Shown: one piece after another, positions 6,281 to 15,143 of the stretch | How positions within the stretch are numbered: the stretch's first letter is position 1 | Layout of the letters: each line of letters starts with the position of its first letter | Assembly (NCBI GenBank): GCA_017619585.1 | Contig: JAFZSA010000031.1 | Span: forward strand, 73,671-137,670 | Direction: 5' to 3' | DNA: 64,000 bases | From: Bacteroidaceae bacterium | GTDB taxonomy: Bacteria > Bacteroidota > Bacteroidia > Bacteroidales > Bacteroidaceae | Made by a program: the position numbers and the translations under genes | Notes under the pieces: generated by a model | What the model was told of the DNA's origin: nothing | What the model saw: only the letters and a program-made list of their open reading frames with translations | The model's database searches: none

Positions 6281-8326
6281 ATGGTTAAAATGGCTAAGTT
6301 AAAAGAAATATGCATGCTGCTGTCAGTATTGGTGCTGATGGCAGCATGCTCTGGTTTAGAAGGAACAGAGGGTGGTGGAACAGATCCGGGTACAGACCCT
6401 GTGATTCCCGTTGATCCTGCTGCAGATGGCGGGGTGCTTATCTTGTGTGAGGGTGTCTTCAATGCAGGAAATAGTACGCTATCTTATTACAGCCCAACAG
6501 AAAAGAAGGTAGAGAACGATGTCTTCCGTCGTGTGAATGGTATCCCTTTAGGAGATACGGGGCAGAGCATTAGTATCTTTGACGGCAGGGTTTATATAGC
6601 CGTGGAGAACTCGGGCATTATATGGGCACTGGACGAGAAGACCCTCAAGGTAAAAGGACGCCTGACTGGAACGGCCGCCAACCACATCATCAATCCCCGT
6701 TATATCCATAGGGTTTACAAAGACAAGGCCTACGTTACAGACCTTTTCTCGCACTACATCAATATCTTCAACCCTCAGACCATGGAGTACAAGGGCAGTA
6801 TCAGCGTAGAGGGTATCAGCCTGAATGGCTATTCCTCGACCGAGGAGATGGTGCAGTATGACAAGTATGTGTTTGTGAACTGTTGGTCGTACAGCAAGAA
6901 GATTCTGGTTATAGACTCCGAGAAAGATCAGTTGGTTAACACCATTGAACTGGACAGTTGGCAACCCAAGAGTATGGTGGTTGACGACCTGGGCCACTTG
7001 TGGGTGATTACCGATGGCGGCTACAAGATGACGGGCGAGGGCTTTGGTGATAATATTCCTCATCTGTATCGCATAGATGCCTTGAGTCAGCGCATAGAGC
7101 TAGATATGCCCCTTGGTACAGACCAGTCTAATGTGCAGTTGGCTCTCAGCGGTAACAAGGAGATGTTGTACATACTGAACAACGATCTCTATCGTATGAA
7201 GGTGACAGATGAGACTTTCCCCACAGAACCATTCATAAAGGCACCCGTCAGCAATGGTAAGGTTGACTTCCTATATGGCTTGGGCGTAAACCCTGTGAAC
7301 GACGAGGTGTATGTAGCTGATGCCATAGACTATTGCCAAAGCGGTGTGGTATATAGATACAATGCCCAGGGACAGCTCTTAGACCAATTCCGTGTGGGTA
7401 TCATCCCCAACCACTTTGCCTTCTGCAAGAAGACGGATGCAGATATGGGGGATGACACCATAGATGAACCGGAGGATGCCCCGGCATTGGTAAGCAAGGT
7501 CTTTGAGTATATGCCAGCTCCCGGTATCATGGTGAACGGCTATAGTATCGTAGGTGATTTCATCTGGAATGGTGCTACCATGCAGGAGGCTTGTGACCGT
7601 GCACTGAAGCACTTCCGCAAGAAGTATATGGTTAGCCTGGGCGCTCAGGGAGGATATATTGTAGCTGGCTTCGACCATAATGTTCGTAACAGCCAGGGAG
7701 ATTATGATTTAGTCATCAAGGGTAATCCCTTCAACTATCAGTCGGAACCTGGTATCATCTGGGTGATGAAGGATGAGAACGGAGACGGACTGCCCAACGA
7801 TACCTGGTATGAACTGAAGGGCAGCGAGTACGGCACAGAAAATGAGACGCTGAACTACGCCATTACCTACTACAAGCCTACAGCCCCTGAGCAGGACATA
7901 GAGTGGACGGACAATCAGGGCGGTAGCGGCATTGTTCCGTATATGAAGACATGGAACCAGCATCCCTCATATTGGCAAGACTGGGTTCCAACAGAGCGTG
8001 ATGCCCAAGGACGTGAGTGCCGTACCTATTATGGCTCCCGTCTGAAGGATATGCATACCTATCAGAATGGATATAGTGATGAACCTCCCTATCCATGGGG
8101 ATATGCCGACAATATGGGGTCGGATTACTTTGTGAACACCAAGTTCCATGCCAGTATGGCAATGGGGTATTACAAGATCTGTAATGCTGTTACGGCAGAT
8201 GGTCAGCCTGCCAATCTTGATTACATTAACTTTGTAAAGGTGCAGACGGCACAGACGGGCTATACGCCCAATCTGGGTGAGATCAGTACTGAGGTGTACG
8301 GCATCTGGGATTATCATGTGAAATAG
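6281..8326 (+). CDS. BtuG-like beta-propeller lipoprotein with extra C-terminal domain
   Basis: A 681-residue lipoprotein with lipobox LMAAC (C23). Residues about 45-385 form a YncE/DUF5074-like propeller: repeated VYIAVENSG, AYVTDLFSHYINIFNP, VFVNCWSYSKKILVID and VYVADAIDYC strand patterns. The Bacteroides surface protein BtuG, which hands B12 to BtuB with very high affinity, has this fold. After an acidic linker (386-402) a second domain fills 403-681. It contains VSLGAQGGYIVAGFDHNVRN, GIIWVMKDENGDGLPNDTWY and a C-terminal YTPNLGEISTEVYGIWDY, as in Bacteroidales proteins annotated only as cell surface proteins. Another possible start is the ATG at 6290. It sits 43 nt after the DUF4465 gene and ahead of btuB. 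B12 capture is inferred from the fold and the operon. Confidence 0.82.
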   Translation: MVKMAKLKEICMLLSVLVLMAACSGLEGTEGGGTDPGTDPVIPVDPAADGGVLILCEGVFNAGNSTLSYYSPTEKKVENDVFRRVNGIPLGDTGQSISIFDGRVYIAVENSGIIWALDEKTLKVKGRLTGTAANHIINPRYIHRVYKDKAYVTDLFSHYINIFNPQTMEYKGSISVEGISLNGYSSTEEMVQYDKYVFVNCWSYSKKILVIDSEKDQLVNTIELDSWQPKSMVVDDLGHLWVITDGGYKMTGEGFGDNIPHLYRIDALSQRIELDMPLGTDQSNVQLALSGNKEMLYILNNDLYRMKVTDETFPTEPFIKAPVSNGKVDFLYGLGVNPVNDEVYVADAIDYCQSGVVYRYNAQGQLLDQFRVGIIPNHFAFCKKTDADMGDDTIDEPEDAPALVSKVFEYMPAPGIMVNGYSIVGDFIWNGATMQEACDRALKHFRKKYMVSLGAQGGYIVAGFDHNVRNSQGDYDLVIKGNPFNYQSEPGIIWVMKDENGDGLPNDTWYELKGSEYGTENETLNYAITYYKPTAPEQDIEWTDNQGGSGIVPYMKTWNQHPSYWQDWVPTERDAQGRECRTYYGSRLKDMHTYQNGYSDEPPYPWGYADNMGSDYFVNTKFHASMAMGYYKICNAVTADGQPANLDYINFVKVQTAQTGYTPNLGEISTEVYGIWDYHVK

Positions 8327-8365
8327 GAGGCGTTACGGACGTTCCGGATTTTCTGGATTTTCCGG

Positions 8366-8386
8366 CCCCTCCCTTTTTAGGGAGGG
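8366..8386 (+). repeat. Short GC-rich hairpin between the BtuG-like gene and btuB
   Basis: CCTCCCT (8368-8374), a TTTT loop and AGGGAGG (8379-8385) form a perfect 7-bp hairpin in the 73-nt gap ahead of btuB. It resembles the other GC-rich palindromes in the window. There is no U-tract after it, so it is not a clear terminator. Confidence 0.55.
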
Positions 8387-8399
8387 AGATTATAGATAT

Positions 8400-10394
8400 A
8401 TGAGAAAGATAATTCTGATTATACTGATAAAGATGATTCTCCCCCTTGGGGGATTAGTGGGGGGGGCTTTTGCCCAAGACCATCATCTGCATGAGGTGCA
8501 GGTCTCTGCATCACGCCGGCTGGTGGATACGGGTGCGCAGATAACGAAGCTGGACACATTGGTGTTGCACGACAATATCTCGCTCTCAATGGCTGATGTA
8601 CTGTCGCAACACTCTACACTCTTTATTAAAAGCTATGGAAGGGCTACAGAGTCAACGGCAGAGTTCCGTGGCACTTCGCCCAGCCATACACAGGTCCTTT
8701 GGAACGGTCTGCGTATCAACTCCCCTATGTTGGGAACAATGGATTTCAGTACCATCCCTTCTTTTTTTGTCGATGAGGCTAATCTCTACCATGGTGCCAG
8801 CAGTATCAACCTTACTGGCGGGGGATTGGGCGGAGCCGTAGAGTTGAAGACAATTCCCGTTTCAACAGCAGGCACAGCCCTACAGTATATTCAGGGCATA
8901 GGGTCGTATAAGACCTATGATCAGTTCTTGCGTGCCACCCATGCTACAGAACACTGGAGCACCAGCACCAGGATGGTGTACAGTCGCTCGGACAACGACT
9001 TTATGTACACTAATTACGACAAGTTGGTTGATGGCGTTCATCCGCATGAACGTAACAAAAGCGGATACTTTAGCGACTTTCATGCCCTACAGGATGTCTA
9101 TTACAACGACCATAAGGGCAATCGTCTGGGGTTGGTATTGTGGTATTCGCATACCAAGAGAGGATTACCTTTCCTGAGTGTTGACTATAAAGAGGATGCG
9201 GATTTTACTAATGAACAGGTCTTCAATACCATGAGAGCTGTTGTGACATGGGACCATGTGGTGCAGAAATGGAAGACGGGTGTAAAGGCCGGTTATCAGT
9301 ATCAGAATATGGCCTATGACTACTTTACTACATTTGAAGGCCGCCGGACAGATATCACCAACAGCCAGAGTTATACCAATATGGGCTTTCTGCAGGCTAA
9401 TGCAGATTATATGCCTTCTGAGCATTGGCTCTTACAGGGCAATTCCGAGTTGTCGTATAATCATGTACGCAGTTATGACAAGAGCCCTTTCCATTGGGGT
9501 GATAACTATCGGTTGGGTAGGGTAGAGGGCAACCTCTCGCTGAAGGCCCGATGGCGCCCTGTAAAGCCCTTGTCCTTTGCGTTGATTTTACGCGAGGAGT
9601 TGTACAAGGATTACTTCGTACCCCTTATTCCTGCCTTTTTTGCCGACTATGTTCTTTATCGTCCTTGGAATCTGACTTTGAAGGCATCCGTAGCGCGTAA
9701 CTATCGTTATCCGTCAATGGATGACCTGTACTATCAGCCAGGAGGTAATCCTGACCTCAAGCCCGAAGAAGGGTTTACCTATGACGGAGGAGTGGAGTTC
9801 AATATTCCCATAAAACATCTTACGCTGAAGGGTAATGTCAGTGCCTTTGATTCGTACATCACCGACTGGATTCAATGGCTTCCAAATCCTAAAGGGTTCT
9901 GGGAACCCAGTAATCTGAAGAAGGTTCATAACTACGGCGTAGAGATGAATTTGCAAGCAGACTGGCTTTTCGCCCTCGACTGGAAACTTCATACTACCGG
10001 CAACTATGCCTATACACCCTCTGTGAATAAAGGAGAACCTCTGAATGCCAACGATCAGTCTTACGGAAAACAGCTTTGCTACGTGCCTGTTCATCAGGCC
10101 AATGTGTGTGCCGGCATCAGTTGGAAGACGTGGTGCTTTACATGGAAGTGGAACTATTATAGCGAACGCTTTACTACCACCAGCAATGAGGTGGATCTGA
10201 TAACAGGCAGACTGAAACCGTATTATATGTCGGACGTGTCGCTGGAGAAATGTTTCCGTTGGCGCAAGGTTCACGCCTCAATAAAAGGGGTAGTTAATAA
10301 CATCCTTGGAACGGAATACGTGACGGTACTCTCTCACCCCATGGCACCCCGTAACTTTGAAATATTCTTGGAAATAAAACCCTATTGGAAGTGA
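8400..10394 (+). CDS. btuB: BtuB-like TonB-dependent cobalamin receptor
   Basis: A 664-residue outer-membrane receptor without a CarboxypepD_reg domain, the size of BtuB. Signal peptide to about residue 25 (GGAFAQ). The plug runs about 30-160: LHEVQVSASRRLVDTGAQIT near the TonB-box region, STAEFRGTSPSHTQVLWNGL, NLYHGASSINLTGGGLGGAV. The barrel follows and ends PRNFEIFLEIKPYWK, with a terminal aromatic-basic pair. Its place in a riboswitch-controlled operon with btuF, btuC and btuD makes corrinoid the likely ligand. Odd point: the signal peptide segment MILPLGGLVGGAF is encoded by a GC-rich palindromic repeat (8438-8471) that elsewhere in the window is intergenic. Confidence 0.9.
   Translation: MRKIILIILIKMILPLGGLVGGAFAQDHHLHEVQVSASRRLVDTGAQITKLDTLVLHDNISLSMADVLSQHSTLFIKSYGRATESTAEFRGTSPSHTQVLWNGLRINSPMLGTMDFSTIPSFFVDEANLYHGASSINLTGGGLGGAVELKTIPVSTAGTALQYIQGIGSYKTYDQFLRATHATEHWSTSTRMVYSRSDNDFMYTNYDKLVDGVHPHERNKSGYFSDFHALQDVYYNDHKGNRLGLVLWYSHTKRGLPFLSVDYKEDADFTNEQVFNTMRAVVTWDHVVQKWKTGVKAGYQYQNMAYDYFTTFEGRRTDITNSQSYTNMGFLQANADYMPSEHWLLQGNSELSYNHVRSYDKSPFHWGDNYRLGRVEGNLSLKARWRPVKPLSFALILREELYKDYFVPLIPAFFADYVLYRPWNLTLKASVARNYRYPSMDDLYYQPGGNPDLKPEEGFTYDGGVEFNIPIKHLTLKGNVSAFDSYITDWIQWLPNPKGFWEPSNLKKVHNYGVEMNLQADWLFALDWKLHTTGNYAYTPSVNKGEPLNANDQSYGKQLCYVPVHQANVCAGISWKTWCFTWKWNYYSERFTTTSNEVDLITGRLKPYYMSDVSLEKCFRWRKVHASIKGVVNNILGTEYVTVLSHPMAPRNFEIFLEIKPYWK
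8438..8471 (+). repeat. GC-rich palindromic repeat inside the btuB signal peptide
   Basis: CCCCCTTGGGGG followed by ATTAGTGGGGGGGGCTTTT has the same order of parts as the intergenic copies at 3769 and 33310: C-run, short loop, G-run, TAG-like spacer, G-run, T-rich end. Here it is read in frame as part of the hydrophobic core of the signal peptide. Confidence 0.65.
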
Positions 10395-10418
10395 AGAATG
10401 AAGAATTAAGAGTGAAGA

Positions 10419-11567
10419 ATGAAAAGCAGAAATAAGAAAATGAGAATGAAAATTTTAATTTCGGGTTTGGGTGTGGTGAAGTTACTCCTATTCTTCACTC
10501 TTCACTTTTCACTCTTTACTTTTATTGCCTGCGACGGCAATAAGACAAAGCAGGCAGAGGAAGAGGGTGACACTATCCCCATGCGTTATGCCCGCAACCT
10601 GACAATTGTGGAATATCCCGATTATACGCAGGTTACTATCCGCAACCCCTGGGATACTACCAAAGTACTGAACTCTTATACCTTGGTTAATGAAAAACAG
10701 GGCTTGAAGGGTGAGGTGGTGGTACCCTTGAGAAATGCTGCCGTCTTTACCTCGGTTCATTGTTCATTGCTAATGGAACTGGGATGTCAGGAGTGTATCG
10801 GTGGTATCTGTGAGCCCGAATACATTCACATTCCATATGTCCATAAGGGCTTAAAAGAGGGACGTATTATTGACTTGGGAAATGGAATGGAACCCAACTT
10901 GGAACGTATCATGGCCTTGCAGCCCGATGCCATCATGCTAAGTCCCTTTGAGAATAGCGGTGGTTACGGAAGGTTGGAGCGTATGGGAATCCCTATCATA
11001 GAATGTGCCGAGTATATGGAAGGGACTCCTCTGGGGCGTGCTGAATGGATAAGGTTCTACGGTCGGCTCTTTGGGAAGGCTGAGATGGTGGATAGCTTGT
11101 TTCTGCAGACAGAACGCTCTTATTTGCAACTGAAGGAGGCTTCCTCTAAGGCGAAGCAGAAACCCCGTTTGATTTGTGAGACACCACAGAGCGGCTATTG
11201 GTATGTTCCTGGTGGACAAAGTACAATGGGTATCATATATCAGGATGCCGGTACCGATTACCTGTTCCATGACATAGAGGGCTCTGGTAGTACTGCCCTT
11301 AGTATTGAAAGGGTACTGGACAGAGCTTTGACGGCACAGGTATGGCTTGTCAAACATCATGGGCCTCTCAATAGGGAACAGATTGTGCAGGATGTTCCTG
11401 CGTTGCGTAAAATACCGGCAAAGATATGGCTATGCGATACCTATAGCAGCGGTTTTTATGAGGAGACACCTTTCCATCCTGATGTCTTATTGAGCAATCT
11501 TATTCAGATTTTACATCCTGAACTTGGTATTAAAGAGGAAAAAGCGTACTTTTGTCCCTTGGAATGA
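10419..11567 (+). CDS. btuF: Periplasmic cobalamin-binding protein BtuF-like lipoprotein
   Basis: A 382-residue ABC substrate-binding protein of the TroA/BtuF type. The lipobox ends at C38 (TFIAC). Typical motifs are the start of the binding lobe VFTSVHCSLLMELGCQECIGG, the loop IDLGNGMEPNLERIMALQPDAIM, and IPIIECAEYMEGTPLGRAEWIRF. ATGs at 10440 and 10446 are also possible starts; the latter gives a more usual signal length. The stretch 10491-10520, coding LHFSLFTF, is a TTCACTCTTCACTTT-like low-complexity repeat of the kind found between genes. The stop overlaps the start of btuC (ATGA at 11564-11567), so the two are translationally coupled. Role: carry corrinoid from BtuB to the BtuCD importer. 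Confidence 0.88.
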   Translation: MKSRNKKMRMKILISGLGVVKLLLFFTLHFSLFTFIACDGNKTKQAEEEGDTIPMRYARNLTIVEYPDYTQVTIRNPWDTTKVLNSYTLVNEKQGLKGEVVVPLRNAAVFTSVHCSLLMELGCQECIGGICEPEYIHIPYVHKGLKEGRIIDLGNGMEPNLERIMALQPDAIMLSPFENSGGYGRLERMGIPIIECAEYMEGTPLGRAEWIRFYGRLFGKAEMVDSLFLQTERSYLQLKEASSKAKQKPRLICETPQSGYWYVPGGQSTMGIIYQDAGTDYLFHDIEGSGSTALSIERVLDRALTAQVWLVKHHGPLNREQIVQDVPALRKIPAKIWLCDTYSSGFYEETPFHPDVLLSNLIQILHPELGIKEEKAYFCPLE

Positions 11568-12574
11568 GACAAAGTATTATCATTGTATTCTTAATAGTAG
11601 CCATGCTTTTGTTGGCAATGGCCAATCTGCTGTGGGGGTCGCTTAGTATCCCTGTGGCCGATGTGATGCGTATCCTACTGGGCGGACAGGTTGCGGAGCA
11701 TCCGCAATGGACATATATTATCCTTGAGAGTCGTGTTCCCCAGATGCTTACAGCTCTGCTTTGTGGTATGTCTCTTAGTACGTGCGGTCTGATGCTTCAG
11801 ACATTGTTTCGTAACCCTTTGGCTGGTCCCAGTATCCTGGGTATTGATGCCGGTGCTAACTTGGGCGTTGCCCTGGTAATGTTGTCGCTGAGCGGTACCA
11901 TAACATTAGGAAGCCTGAGCGTGAGCGGTTATCTACTGGTGATTGTAGCTGCTATGTTGGGTGCTTTGTGCATCATGCTGTTGCTACTCCTGCTTTCCTC
12001 GCTGCTACGTAATCAGGTGATGCTGCTCATTACAGGTGTTGTTATCAGTTATGTCACGGGTTCTGTCATATCCTTGCTTAACTACAGTGCAACGGAAGAA
12101 GGTGTACATAATTACATTGTCTGGGGTATGGGTAACTTCAGTGGGGTAAGTATGGACCGTTTGCCGCTCTTTTGCATCTTGATACTGATGGGCTTGCTGG
12201 GAGCATTGTTGTTGGTAAAGCCATTGGATGCTATCCTGTTGGGCGAACGTTATGCCACGAACTTGGGTGTCAATGTACACAGGACCCGTAACTGGCTCCT
12301 GCTCTGTACAGGTCTGCTCACAGCTACCACAACAGCTTTCTGTGGCCCTATTTCATTCCTGGGTCTGGCTGTTCCGCATATTGCCCGTTTGACATTACGT
12401 ACCAGTAGGCATAGGGTCATGCTGCCGGGTTCTATGTTGATGGGCGCTTGTCTGACCCTGCTGTGCAATCTTCTTTGCACTATGCCCGCAAGTGGTAGCA
12501 TCATACCTGTTAATGTGATTACACCGCTCATTGGAGCACCAGTGATATTGTATGTGATATTGAAGAGAAGGTGA
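11564..12574 (+). CDS. btuC: FecCD/BtuC-type ABC permease
   Basis: A 336-residue polytopic inner-membrane permease with about ten hydrophobic segments. FecCD family signatures are present: PQMLTALLCGMSLSTCGLML, RNPLAGPSILGIDAGANLGV, and GPISFLGLAVPHIARLTL. The frame is open further upstream only to a TTG at 11552. The ATG at 11564 overlaps the btuF stop (ATGA) and gives a good N-terminal anchor, so I chose it. It pairs with the ATPase at 14358, although a GH20 gene lies between them. Confidence 0.92.
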   Translation: MRQSIIIVFLIVAMLLLAMANLLWGSLSIPVADVMRILLGGQVAEHPQWTYIILESRVPQMLTALLCGMSLSTCGLMLQTLFRNPLAGPSILGIDAGANLGVALVMLSLSGTITLGSLSVSGYLLVIVAAMLGALCIMLLLLLLSSLLRNQVMLLITGVVISYVTGSVISLLNYSATEEGVHNYIVWGMGNFSGVSMDRLPLFCILILMGLLGALLLVKPLDAILLGERYATNLGVNVHRTRNWLLLCTGLLTATTTAFCGPISFLGLAVPHIARLTLRTSRHRVMLPGSMLMGACLTLLCNLLCTMPASGSIIPVNVITPLIGAPVILYVILKRR

Positions 12575-12600
12575 GGACCCCCTACCCCCCTTTACGGGGA
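12573..12600 (-). repeat. GC-rich palindromic repeat, inverted orientation
   Basis: Read on the minus strand: TCCCCGTAAAGGGGGGTAGG followed by GGGTCCTC. It matches the 3769 copy in layout and lies directly after the btuC stop. Confidence 0.6.
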
Positions 12601-12610
12601 ATGAAGAATA

Positions 12611-12676
12611 GGGCGGCCAGATAAAGATATCGTCATAACGATATAACGTTATAACGTTATAACGAAGAGGCCGTCC
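12611..12676. repeat. Octamer tandem repeat flanked by an inverted repeat
   Basis: Four 8-bp units (ATAACGAT, ATAACGTT, ATAACGTT, ATAACGAA) fill 12635-12666. They are framed by GGGCGGCC (12611-12618) and GGCCGTCC (12669-12676), which pair with one G-T step. It lies in the gap between btuC and the GH20 gene. Its role is unknown; it could be an mRNA hairpin that separates the operon into segments. Confidence 0.65.
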
Positions 12677-12715
12677 GTCGAAATAATGAATAATTATGAA
12701 TTAGATTTAAATATT

Positions 12716-14314
12716 ATGAAAAGATTATCATCAATTTTAGTGGCGGCAACAATGGCATTTGTTGCTCATGCCGAAGTGAATTATCAGGTTATCCCACTTC
12801 CCCAGTCCATTCAGTTGGATGCAAGTGGAAATAGTGCGTTATTGATTAAGGGACAGGGTGTGGCATATCCCGCAGAGAATGAGAAGATGTTGCGCAATGC
12901 TCAGTTTGCTCAGGAGTTTCTGGGAGTTGTCCCCGAGGTGACATCCAAGAAGTCCAAGGCCATCATGCAAATCTCTTTGGGTTTGCAGAACCCCAATCCG
13001 GATGCCTATGTTATCACCATTAATAAGAAAGGCATCAATATTCAGGGTGCCAGCGAGAGTGGCGTGTTCTATGCTATCCAGACCTTACGCAAGAGTATAG
13101 AGGGCGAGAAAGGCGATACTATCCGTCTGCCATACGCAACTATCACAGATGAACCTCGTTTCGGCTATCGTGGTGTTATGTTGGATTGTGCCCGTCATTT
13201 CTTCCCTATAGAGTACATTAAGAAGTACATTGATATCATGGCCCTGCATGGTGTGAACAAGTTCCACTGGCATCTTACAGACGACCAGGGATGGCGCTTT
13301 GAGGTGAAGTCTCTGCCGGAACTGGCCAAAAAGGGCGGTTATCGTCCGCATACCATTCTGGGTAGGAACATTGGTGTCCGTGATGCAGACAATACCCTTT
13401 TCGATGACACACCAGAAGAAGGCTATTATACCCAGAATCAGATTAAGGCCATTGTAGAATATGCTGCTGAGCGCTACATCACCATTATTCCCGAGATTGA
13501 CCTTCCCGGTCACATGGTTGCAGCACTGAGTGTATATCCCGAATTGGGATGTACTGGTGGTCCATACAATGTGTGGTGTCAGTGGGGTATCTCACATGAT
13601 GTGCTATGTGCAGGTAATCCCAAGACATTGGAGTTCCTGAAGAAAGTCTTCACTGAACTTTGCGATGTATTCCCCAGCAAGTTCATTCACATTGGTGGTG
13701 ACGAGAGTCCACGTACCCGCTGGCAGAAGTGTCCTAAGTGTCAGGCTAAGATGAAGGAACTGGGCCTGAAGAAAGAGGCAGAGTTGCAAACATATATTAA
13801 TAAGGAGATGGAGCGCTTCCTGGCAGAAAAGGGTCGTGAGTTGATTGGTTGGGATGAGACATTGGAAGGCGGACTCAGTGAGAATGCTACCGTTATGTCT
13901 TGGCGTGGTTACAAGGGCGGTATTGAGGCTGCCCGTCAGCATCATCGCGTAATCATGACTCCTACCGACAACTGTTACATCGACTACTATCAGCTCAAGA
14001 ATCAGAATGCTCAGCCTTTGGCTATTGGCGGCTATCTGCCAGTAAGCAAGGTTTACAGCATGGAGCCTATCCCAGCAGAACTGACTCCTGAAGAAGGTAA
14101 GTACATCATGGGCGCACAGTGCAACCTGTGGACCGAGTATGTGGTAAGTCCTGATCAGGCTACATACATGTTGCTGCCACGTTTGGCTGCAATGTGCGAG
14201 GTACAATGGACACAGCCCGATAAGAAGAACTACGAGGACTTCTGCAAGCGTCTCCCTGCTCTGCAGCAGATGTACCGTCGTCTGGGCTATAAGTTCTGCA
14301 CAAGCTACGAATAA
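12716..14314 (+). CDS. Beta-N-acetylhexosaminidase, GH20
   Basis: A 532-residue secreted or periplasmic exo-enzyme removing terminal beta-linked GlcNAc or GalNAc. The start at 12716 (MKRLSSILVAATMAFVAHAE) gives a clean signal peptide; the ATG at 12686 lies in an AT-rich repeat and is less likely. GH20b precedes the barrel at about 20-140. The GH20 barrel shows RGVMLDCARHFFPIEYIKKY, NKFHWHLTDDQGWRFEVK and the catalytic pair D329-E330 in HIGGDESPR, used in substrate-assisted catalysis. It lies between btuC and btuD on the same strand, an odd place for a glycosidase. No promoter was found in the gap before it, so it may be co-transcribed with the cobalamin genes. Confidence 0.95.
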   Translation: MKRLSSILVAATMAFVAHAEVNYQVIPLPQSIQLDASGNSALLIKGQGVAYPAENEKMLRNAQFAQEFLGVVPEVTSKKSKAIMQISLGLQNPNPDAYVITINKKGINIQGASESGVFYAIQTLRKSIEGEKGDTIRLPYATITDEPRFGYRGVMLDCARHFFPIEYIKKYIDIMALHGVNKFHWHLTDDQGWRFEVKSLPELAKKGGYRPHTILGRNIGVRDADNTLFDDTPEEGYYTQNQIKAIVEYAAERYITIIPEIDLPGHMVAALSVYPELGCTGGPYNVWCQWGISHDVLCAGNPKTLEFLKKVFTELCDVFPSKFIHIGGDESPRTRWQKCPKCQAKMKELGLKKEAELQTYINKEMERFLAEKGRELIGWDETLEGGLSENATVMSWRGYKGGIEAARQHHRVIMTPTDNCYIDYYQLKNQNAQPLAIGGYLPVSKVYSMEPIPAELTPEEGKYIMGAQCNLWTEYVVSPDQATYMLLPRLAAMCEVQWTQPDKKNYEDFCKRLPALQQMYRRLGYKFCTSYE

Positions 14315-14341
14315 CCCCCTCCCAGCTCCCCGAGGGGAGTG
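14314..14341 (-). repeat. GC-rich palindromic repeat, inverted orientation
   Basis: On the minus strand CTCCCCTCGGGGAG is followed by CTGGGAGGGGGTT. It fills most of the 43-nt gap between the GH20 gene and btuD. Confidence 0.55.
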
Positions 14342-14357
14342 ATACATTACAAATTAG

Positions 14358-15122
14358 ATGCTGTTGCAGTTAAACCATTTAACTACGGGTTACAGCGGTC
14401 GTGTTGTAACACCCGATATCAACGCTACATTGGTGCCAGGAGAACTTACCAGTCTCCTGGGACCCAATGGGGTGGGGAAGAGTACCCTGCTCCGAACCCT
14501 TTCAGCATTCCTGCCACCCTTGCAAGGTGAGATTGTGTTGCAAGGAAAATCGTTGGATAGTCTTTCAGCATCCCAGTTGAGCCGTCTTATAGGTGTTGTG
14601 CTGACTGAGCGTCCCGATGTTCAGAATATGACGGTCCGCGATATGGTTGGCATGGGACGTAGTCCATATACGGGTTTCTGGGGACGCCTCACGGCAGAAG
14701 ATGAACAGTATGTTTCGGAGGCCATGAAACTGGCAGGCATTACAACCTTGGAGAAGCGTATGTTCAATACCCTCAGTGACGGTGAACGTCAGAAGGTAAT
14801 GATTGCCAAGGTATTGGCACAGCAGACTCCCGTTATTCTATTAGATGAGCCAACTGCTTTTCTGGATTTCCCCAGCAAGGTAGAAACGTTGCGCCTTCTG
14901 CGTCGCTTGGCCCATGAGATGCAGAAGATTATCTTCCTGAGTACACATGATGTTGAGATGGCCCTCCAGCTGAGTGACCGCCTATGGATTATGCATCCGG
15001 GTGAGGTGGTGATAGGAAAACCGGCTGAATTGTCAGAGAACGGAGAGCTAACACGTTTTATTCAGGTTGAAGGCATCCGTTTTGATCCCGTTCTGATGAG
15101 TTACCGTATTACTGAGAAATAA
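14358..15122 (+). CDS. btuD: ABC transporter ATPase, BtuD-like
   Basis: A 254-residue cytoplasmic ATPase. It has Walker A GPNGVGKST (35-43), Q-loop region near 84-90, signature LSDGE (139-143), Walker B VILLDE (159-164), D-loop and switch H197 (LSTHD). The family is the FepC/BtuD group that drives FecCD permeases. It is the natural partner of the permease at 11564, and no other FecCD permease is in the window. The separation by a GH20 gene suggests an insertion or rearrangement in the operon. Confidence 0.92.
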   Translation: MLLQLNHLTTGYSGRVVTPDINATLVPGELTSLLGPNGVGKSTLLRTLSAFLPPLQGEIVLQGKSLDSLSASQLSRLIGVVLTERPDVQNMTVRDMVGMGRSPYTGFWGRLTAEDEQYVSEAMKLAGITTLEKRMFNTLSDGERQKVMIAKVLAQQTPVILLDEPTAFLDFPSKVETLRLLRRLAHEMQKIIFLSTHDVEMALQLSDRLWIMHPGEVVIGKPAELSENGELTRFIQVEGIRFDPVLMSYRITEK

Positions 15123-15143
15123 GACCTATAAGAAAAATAACCC

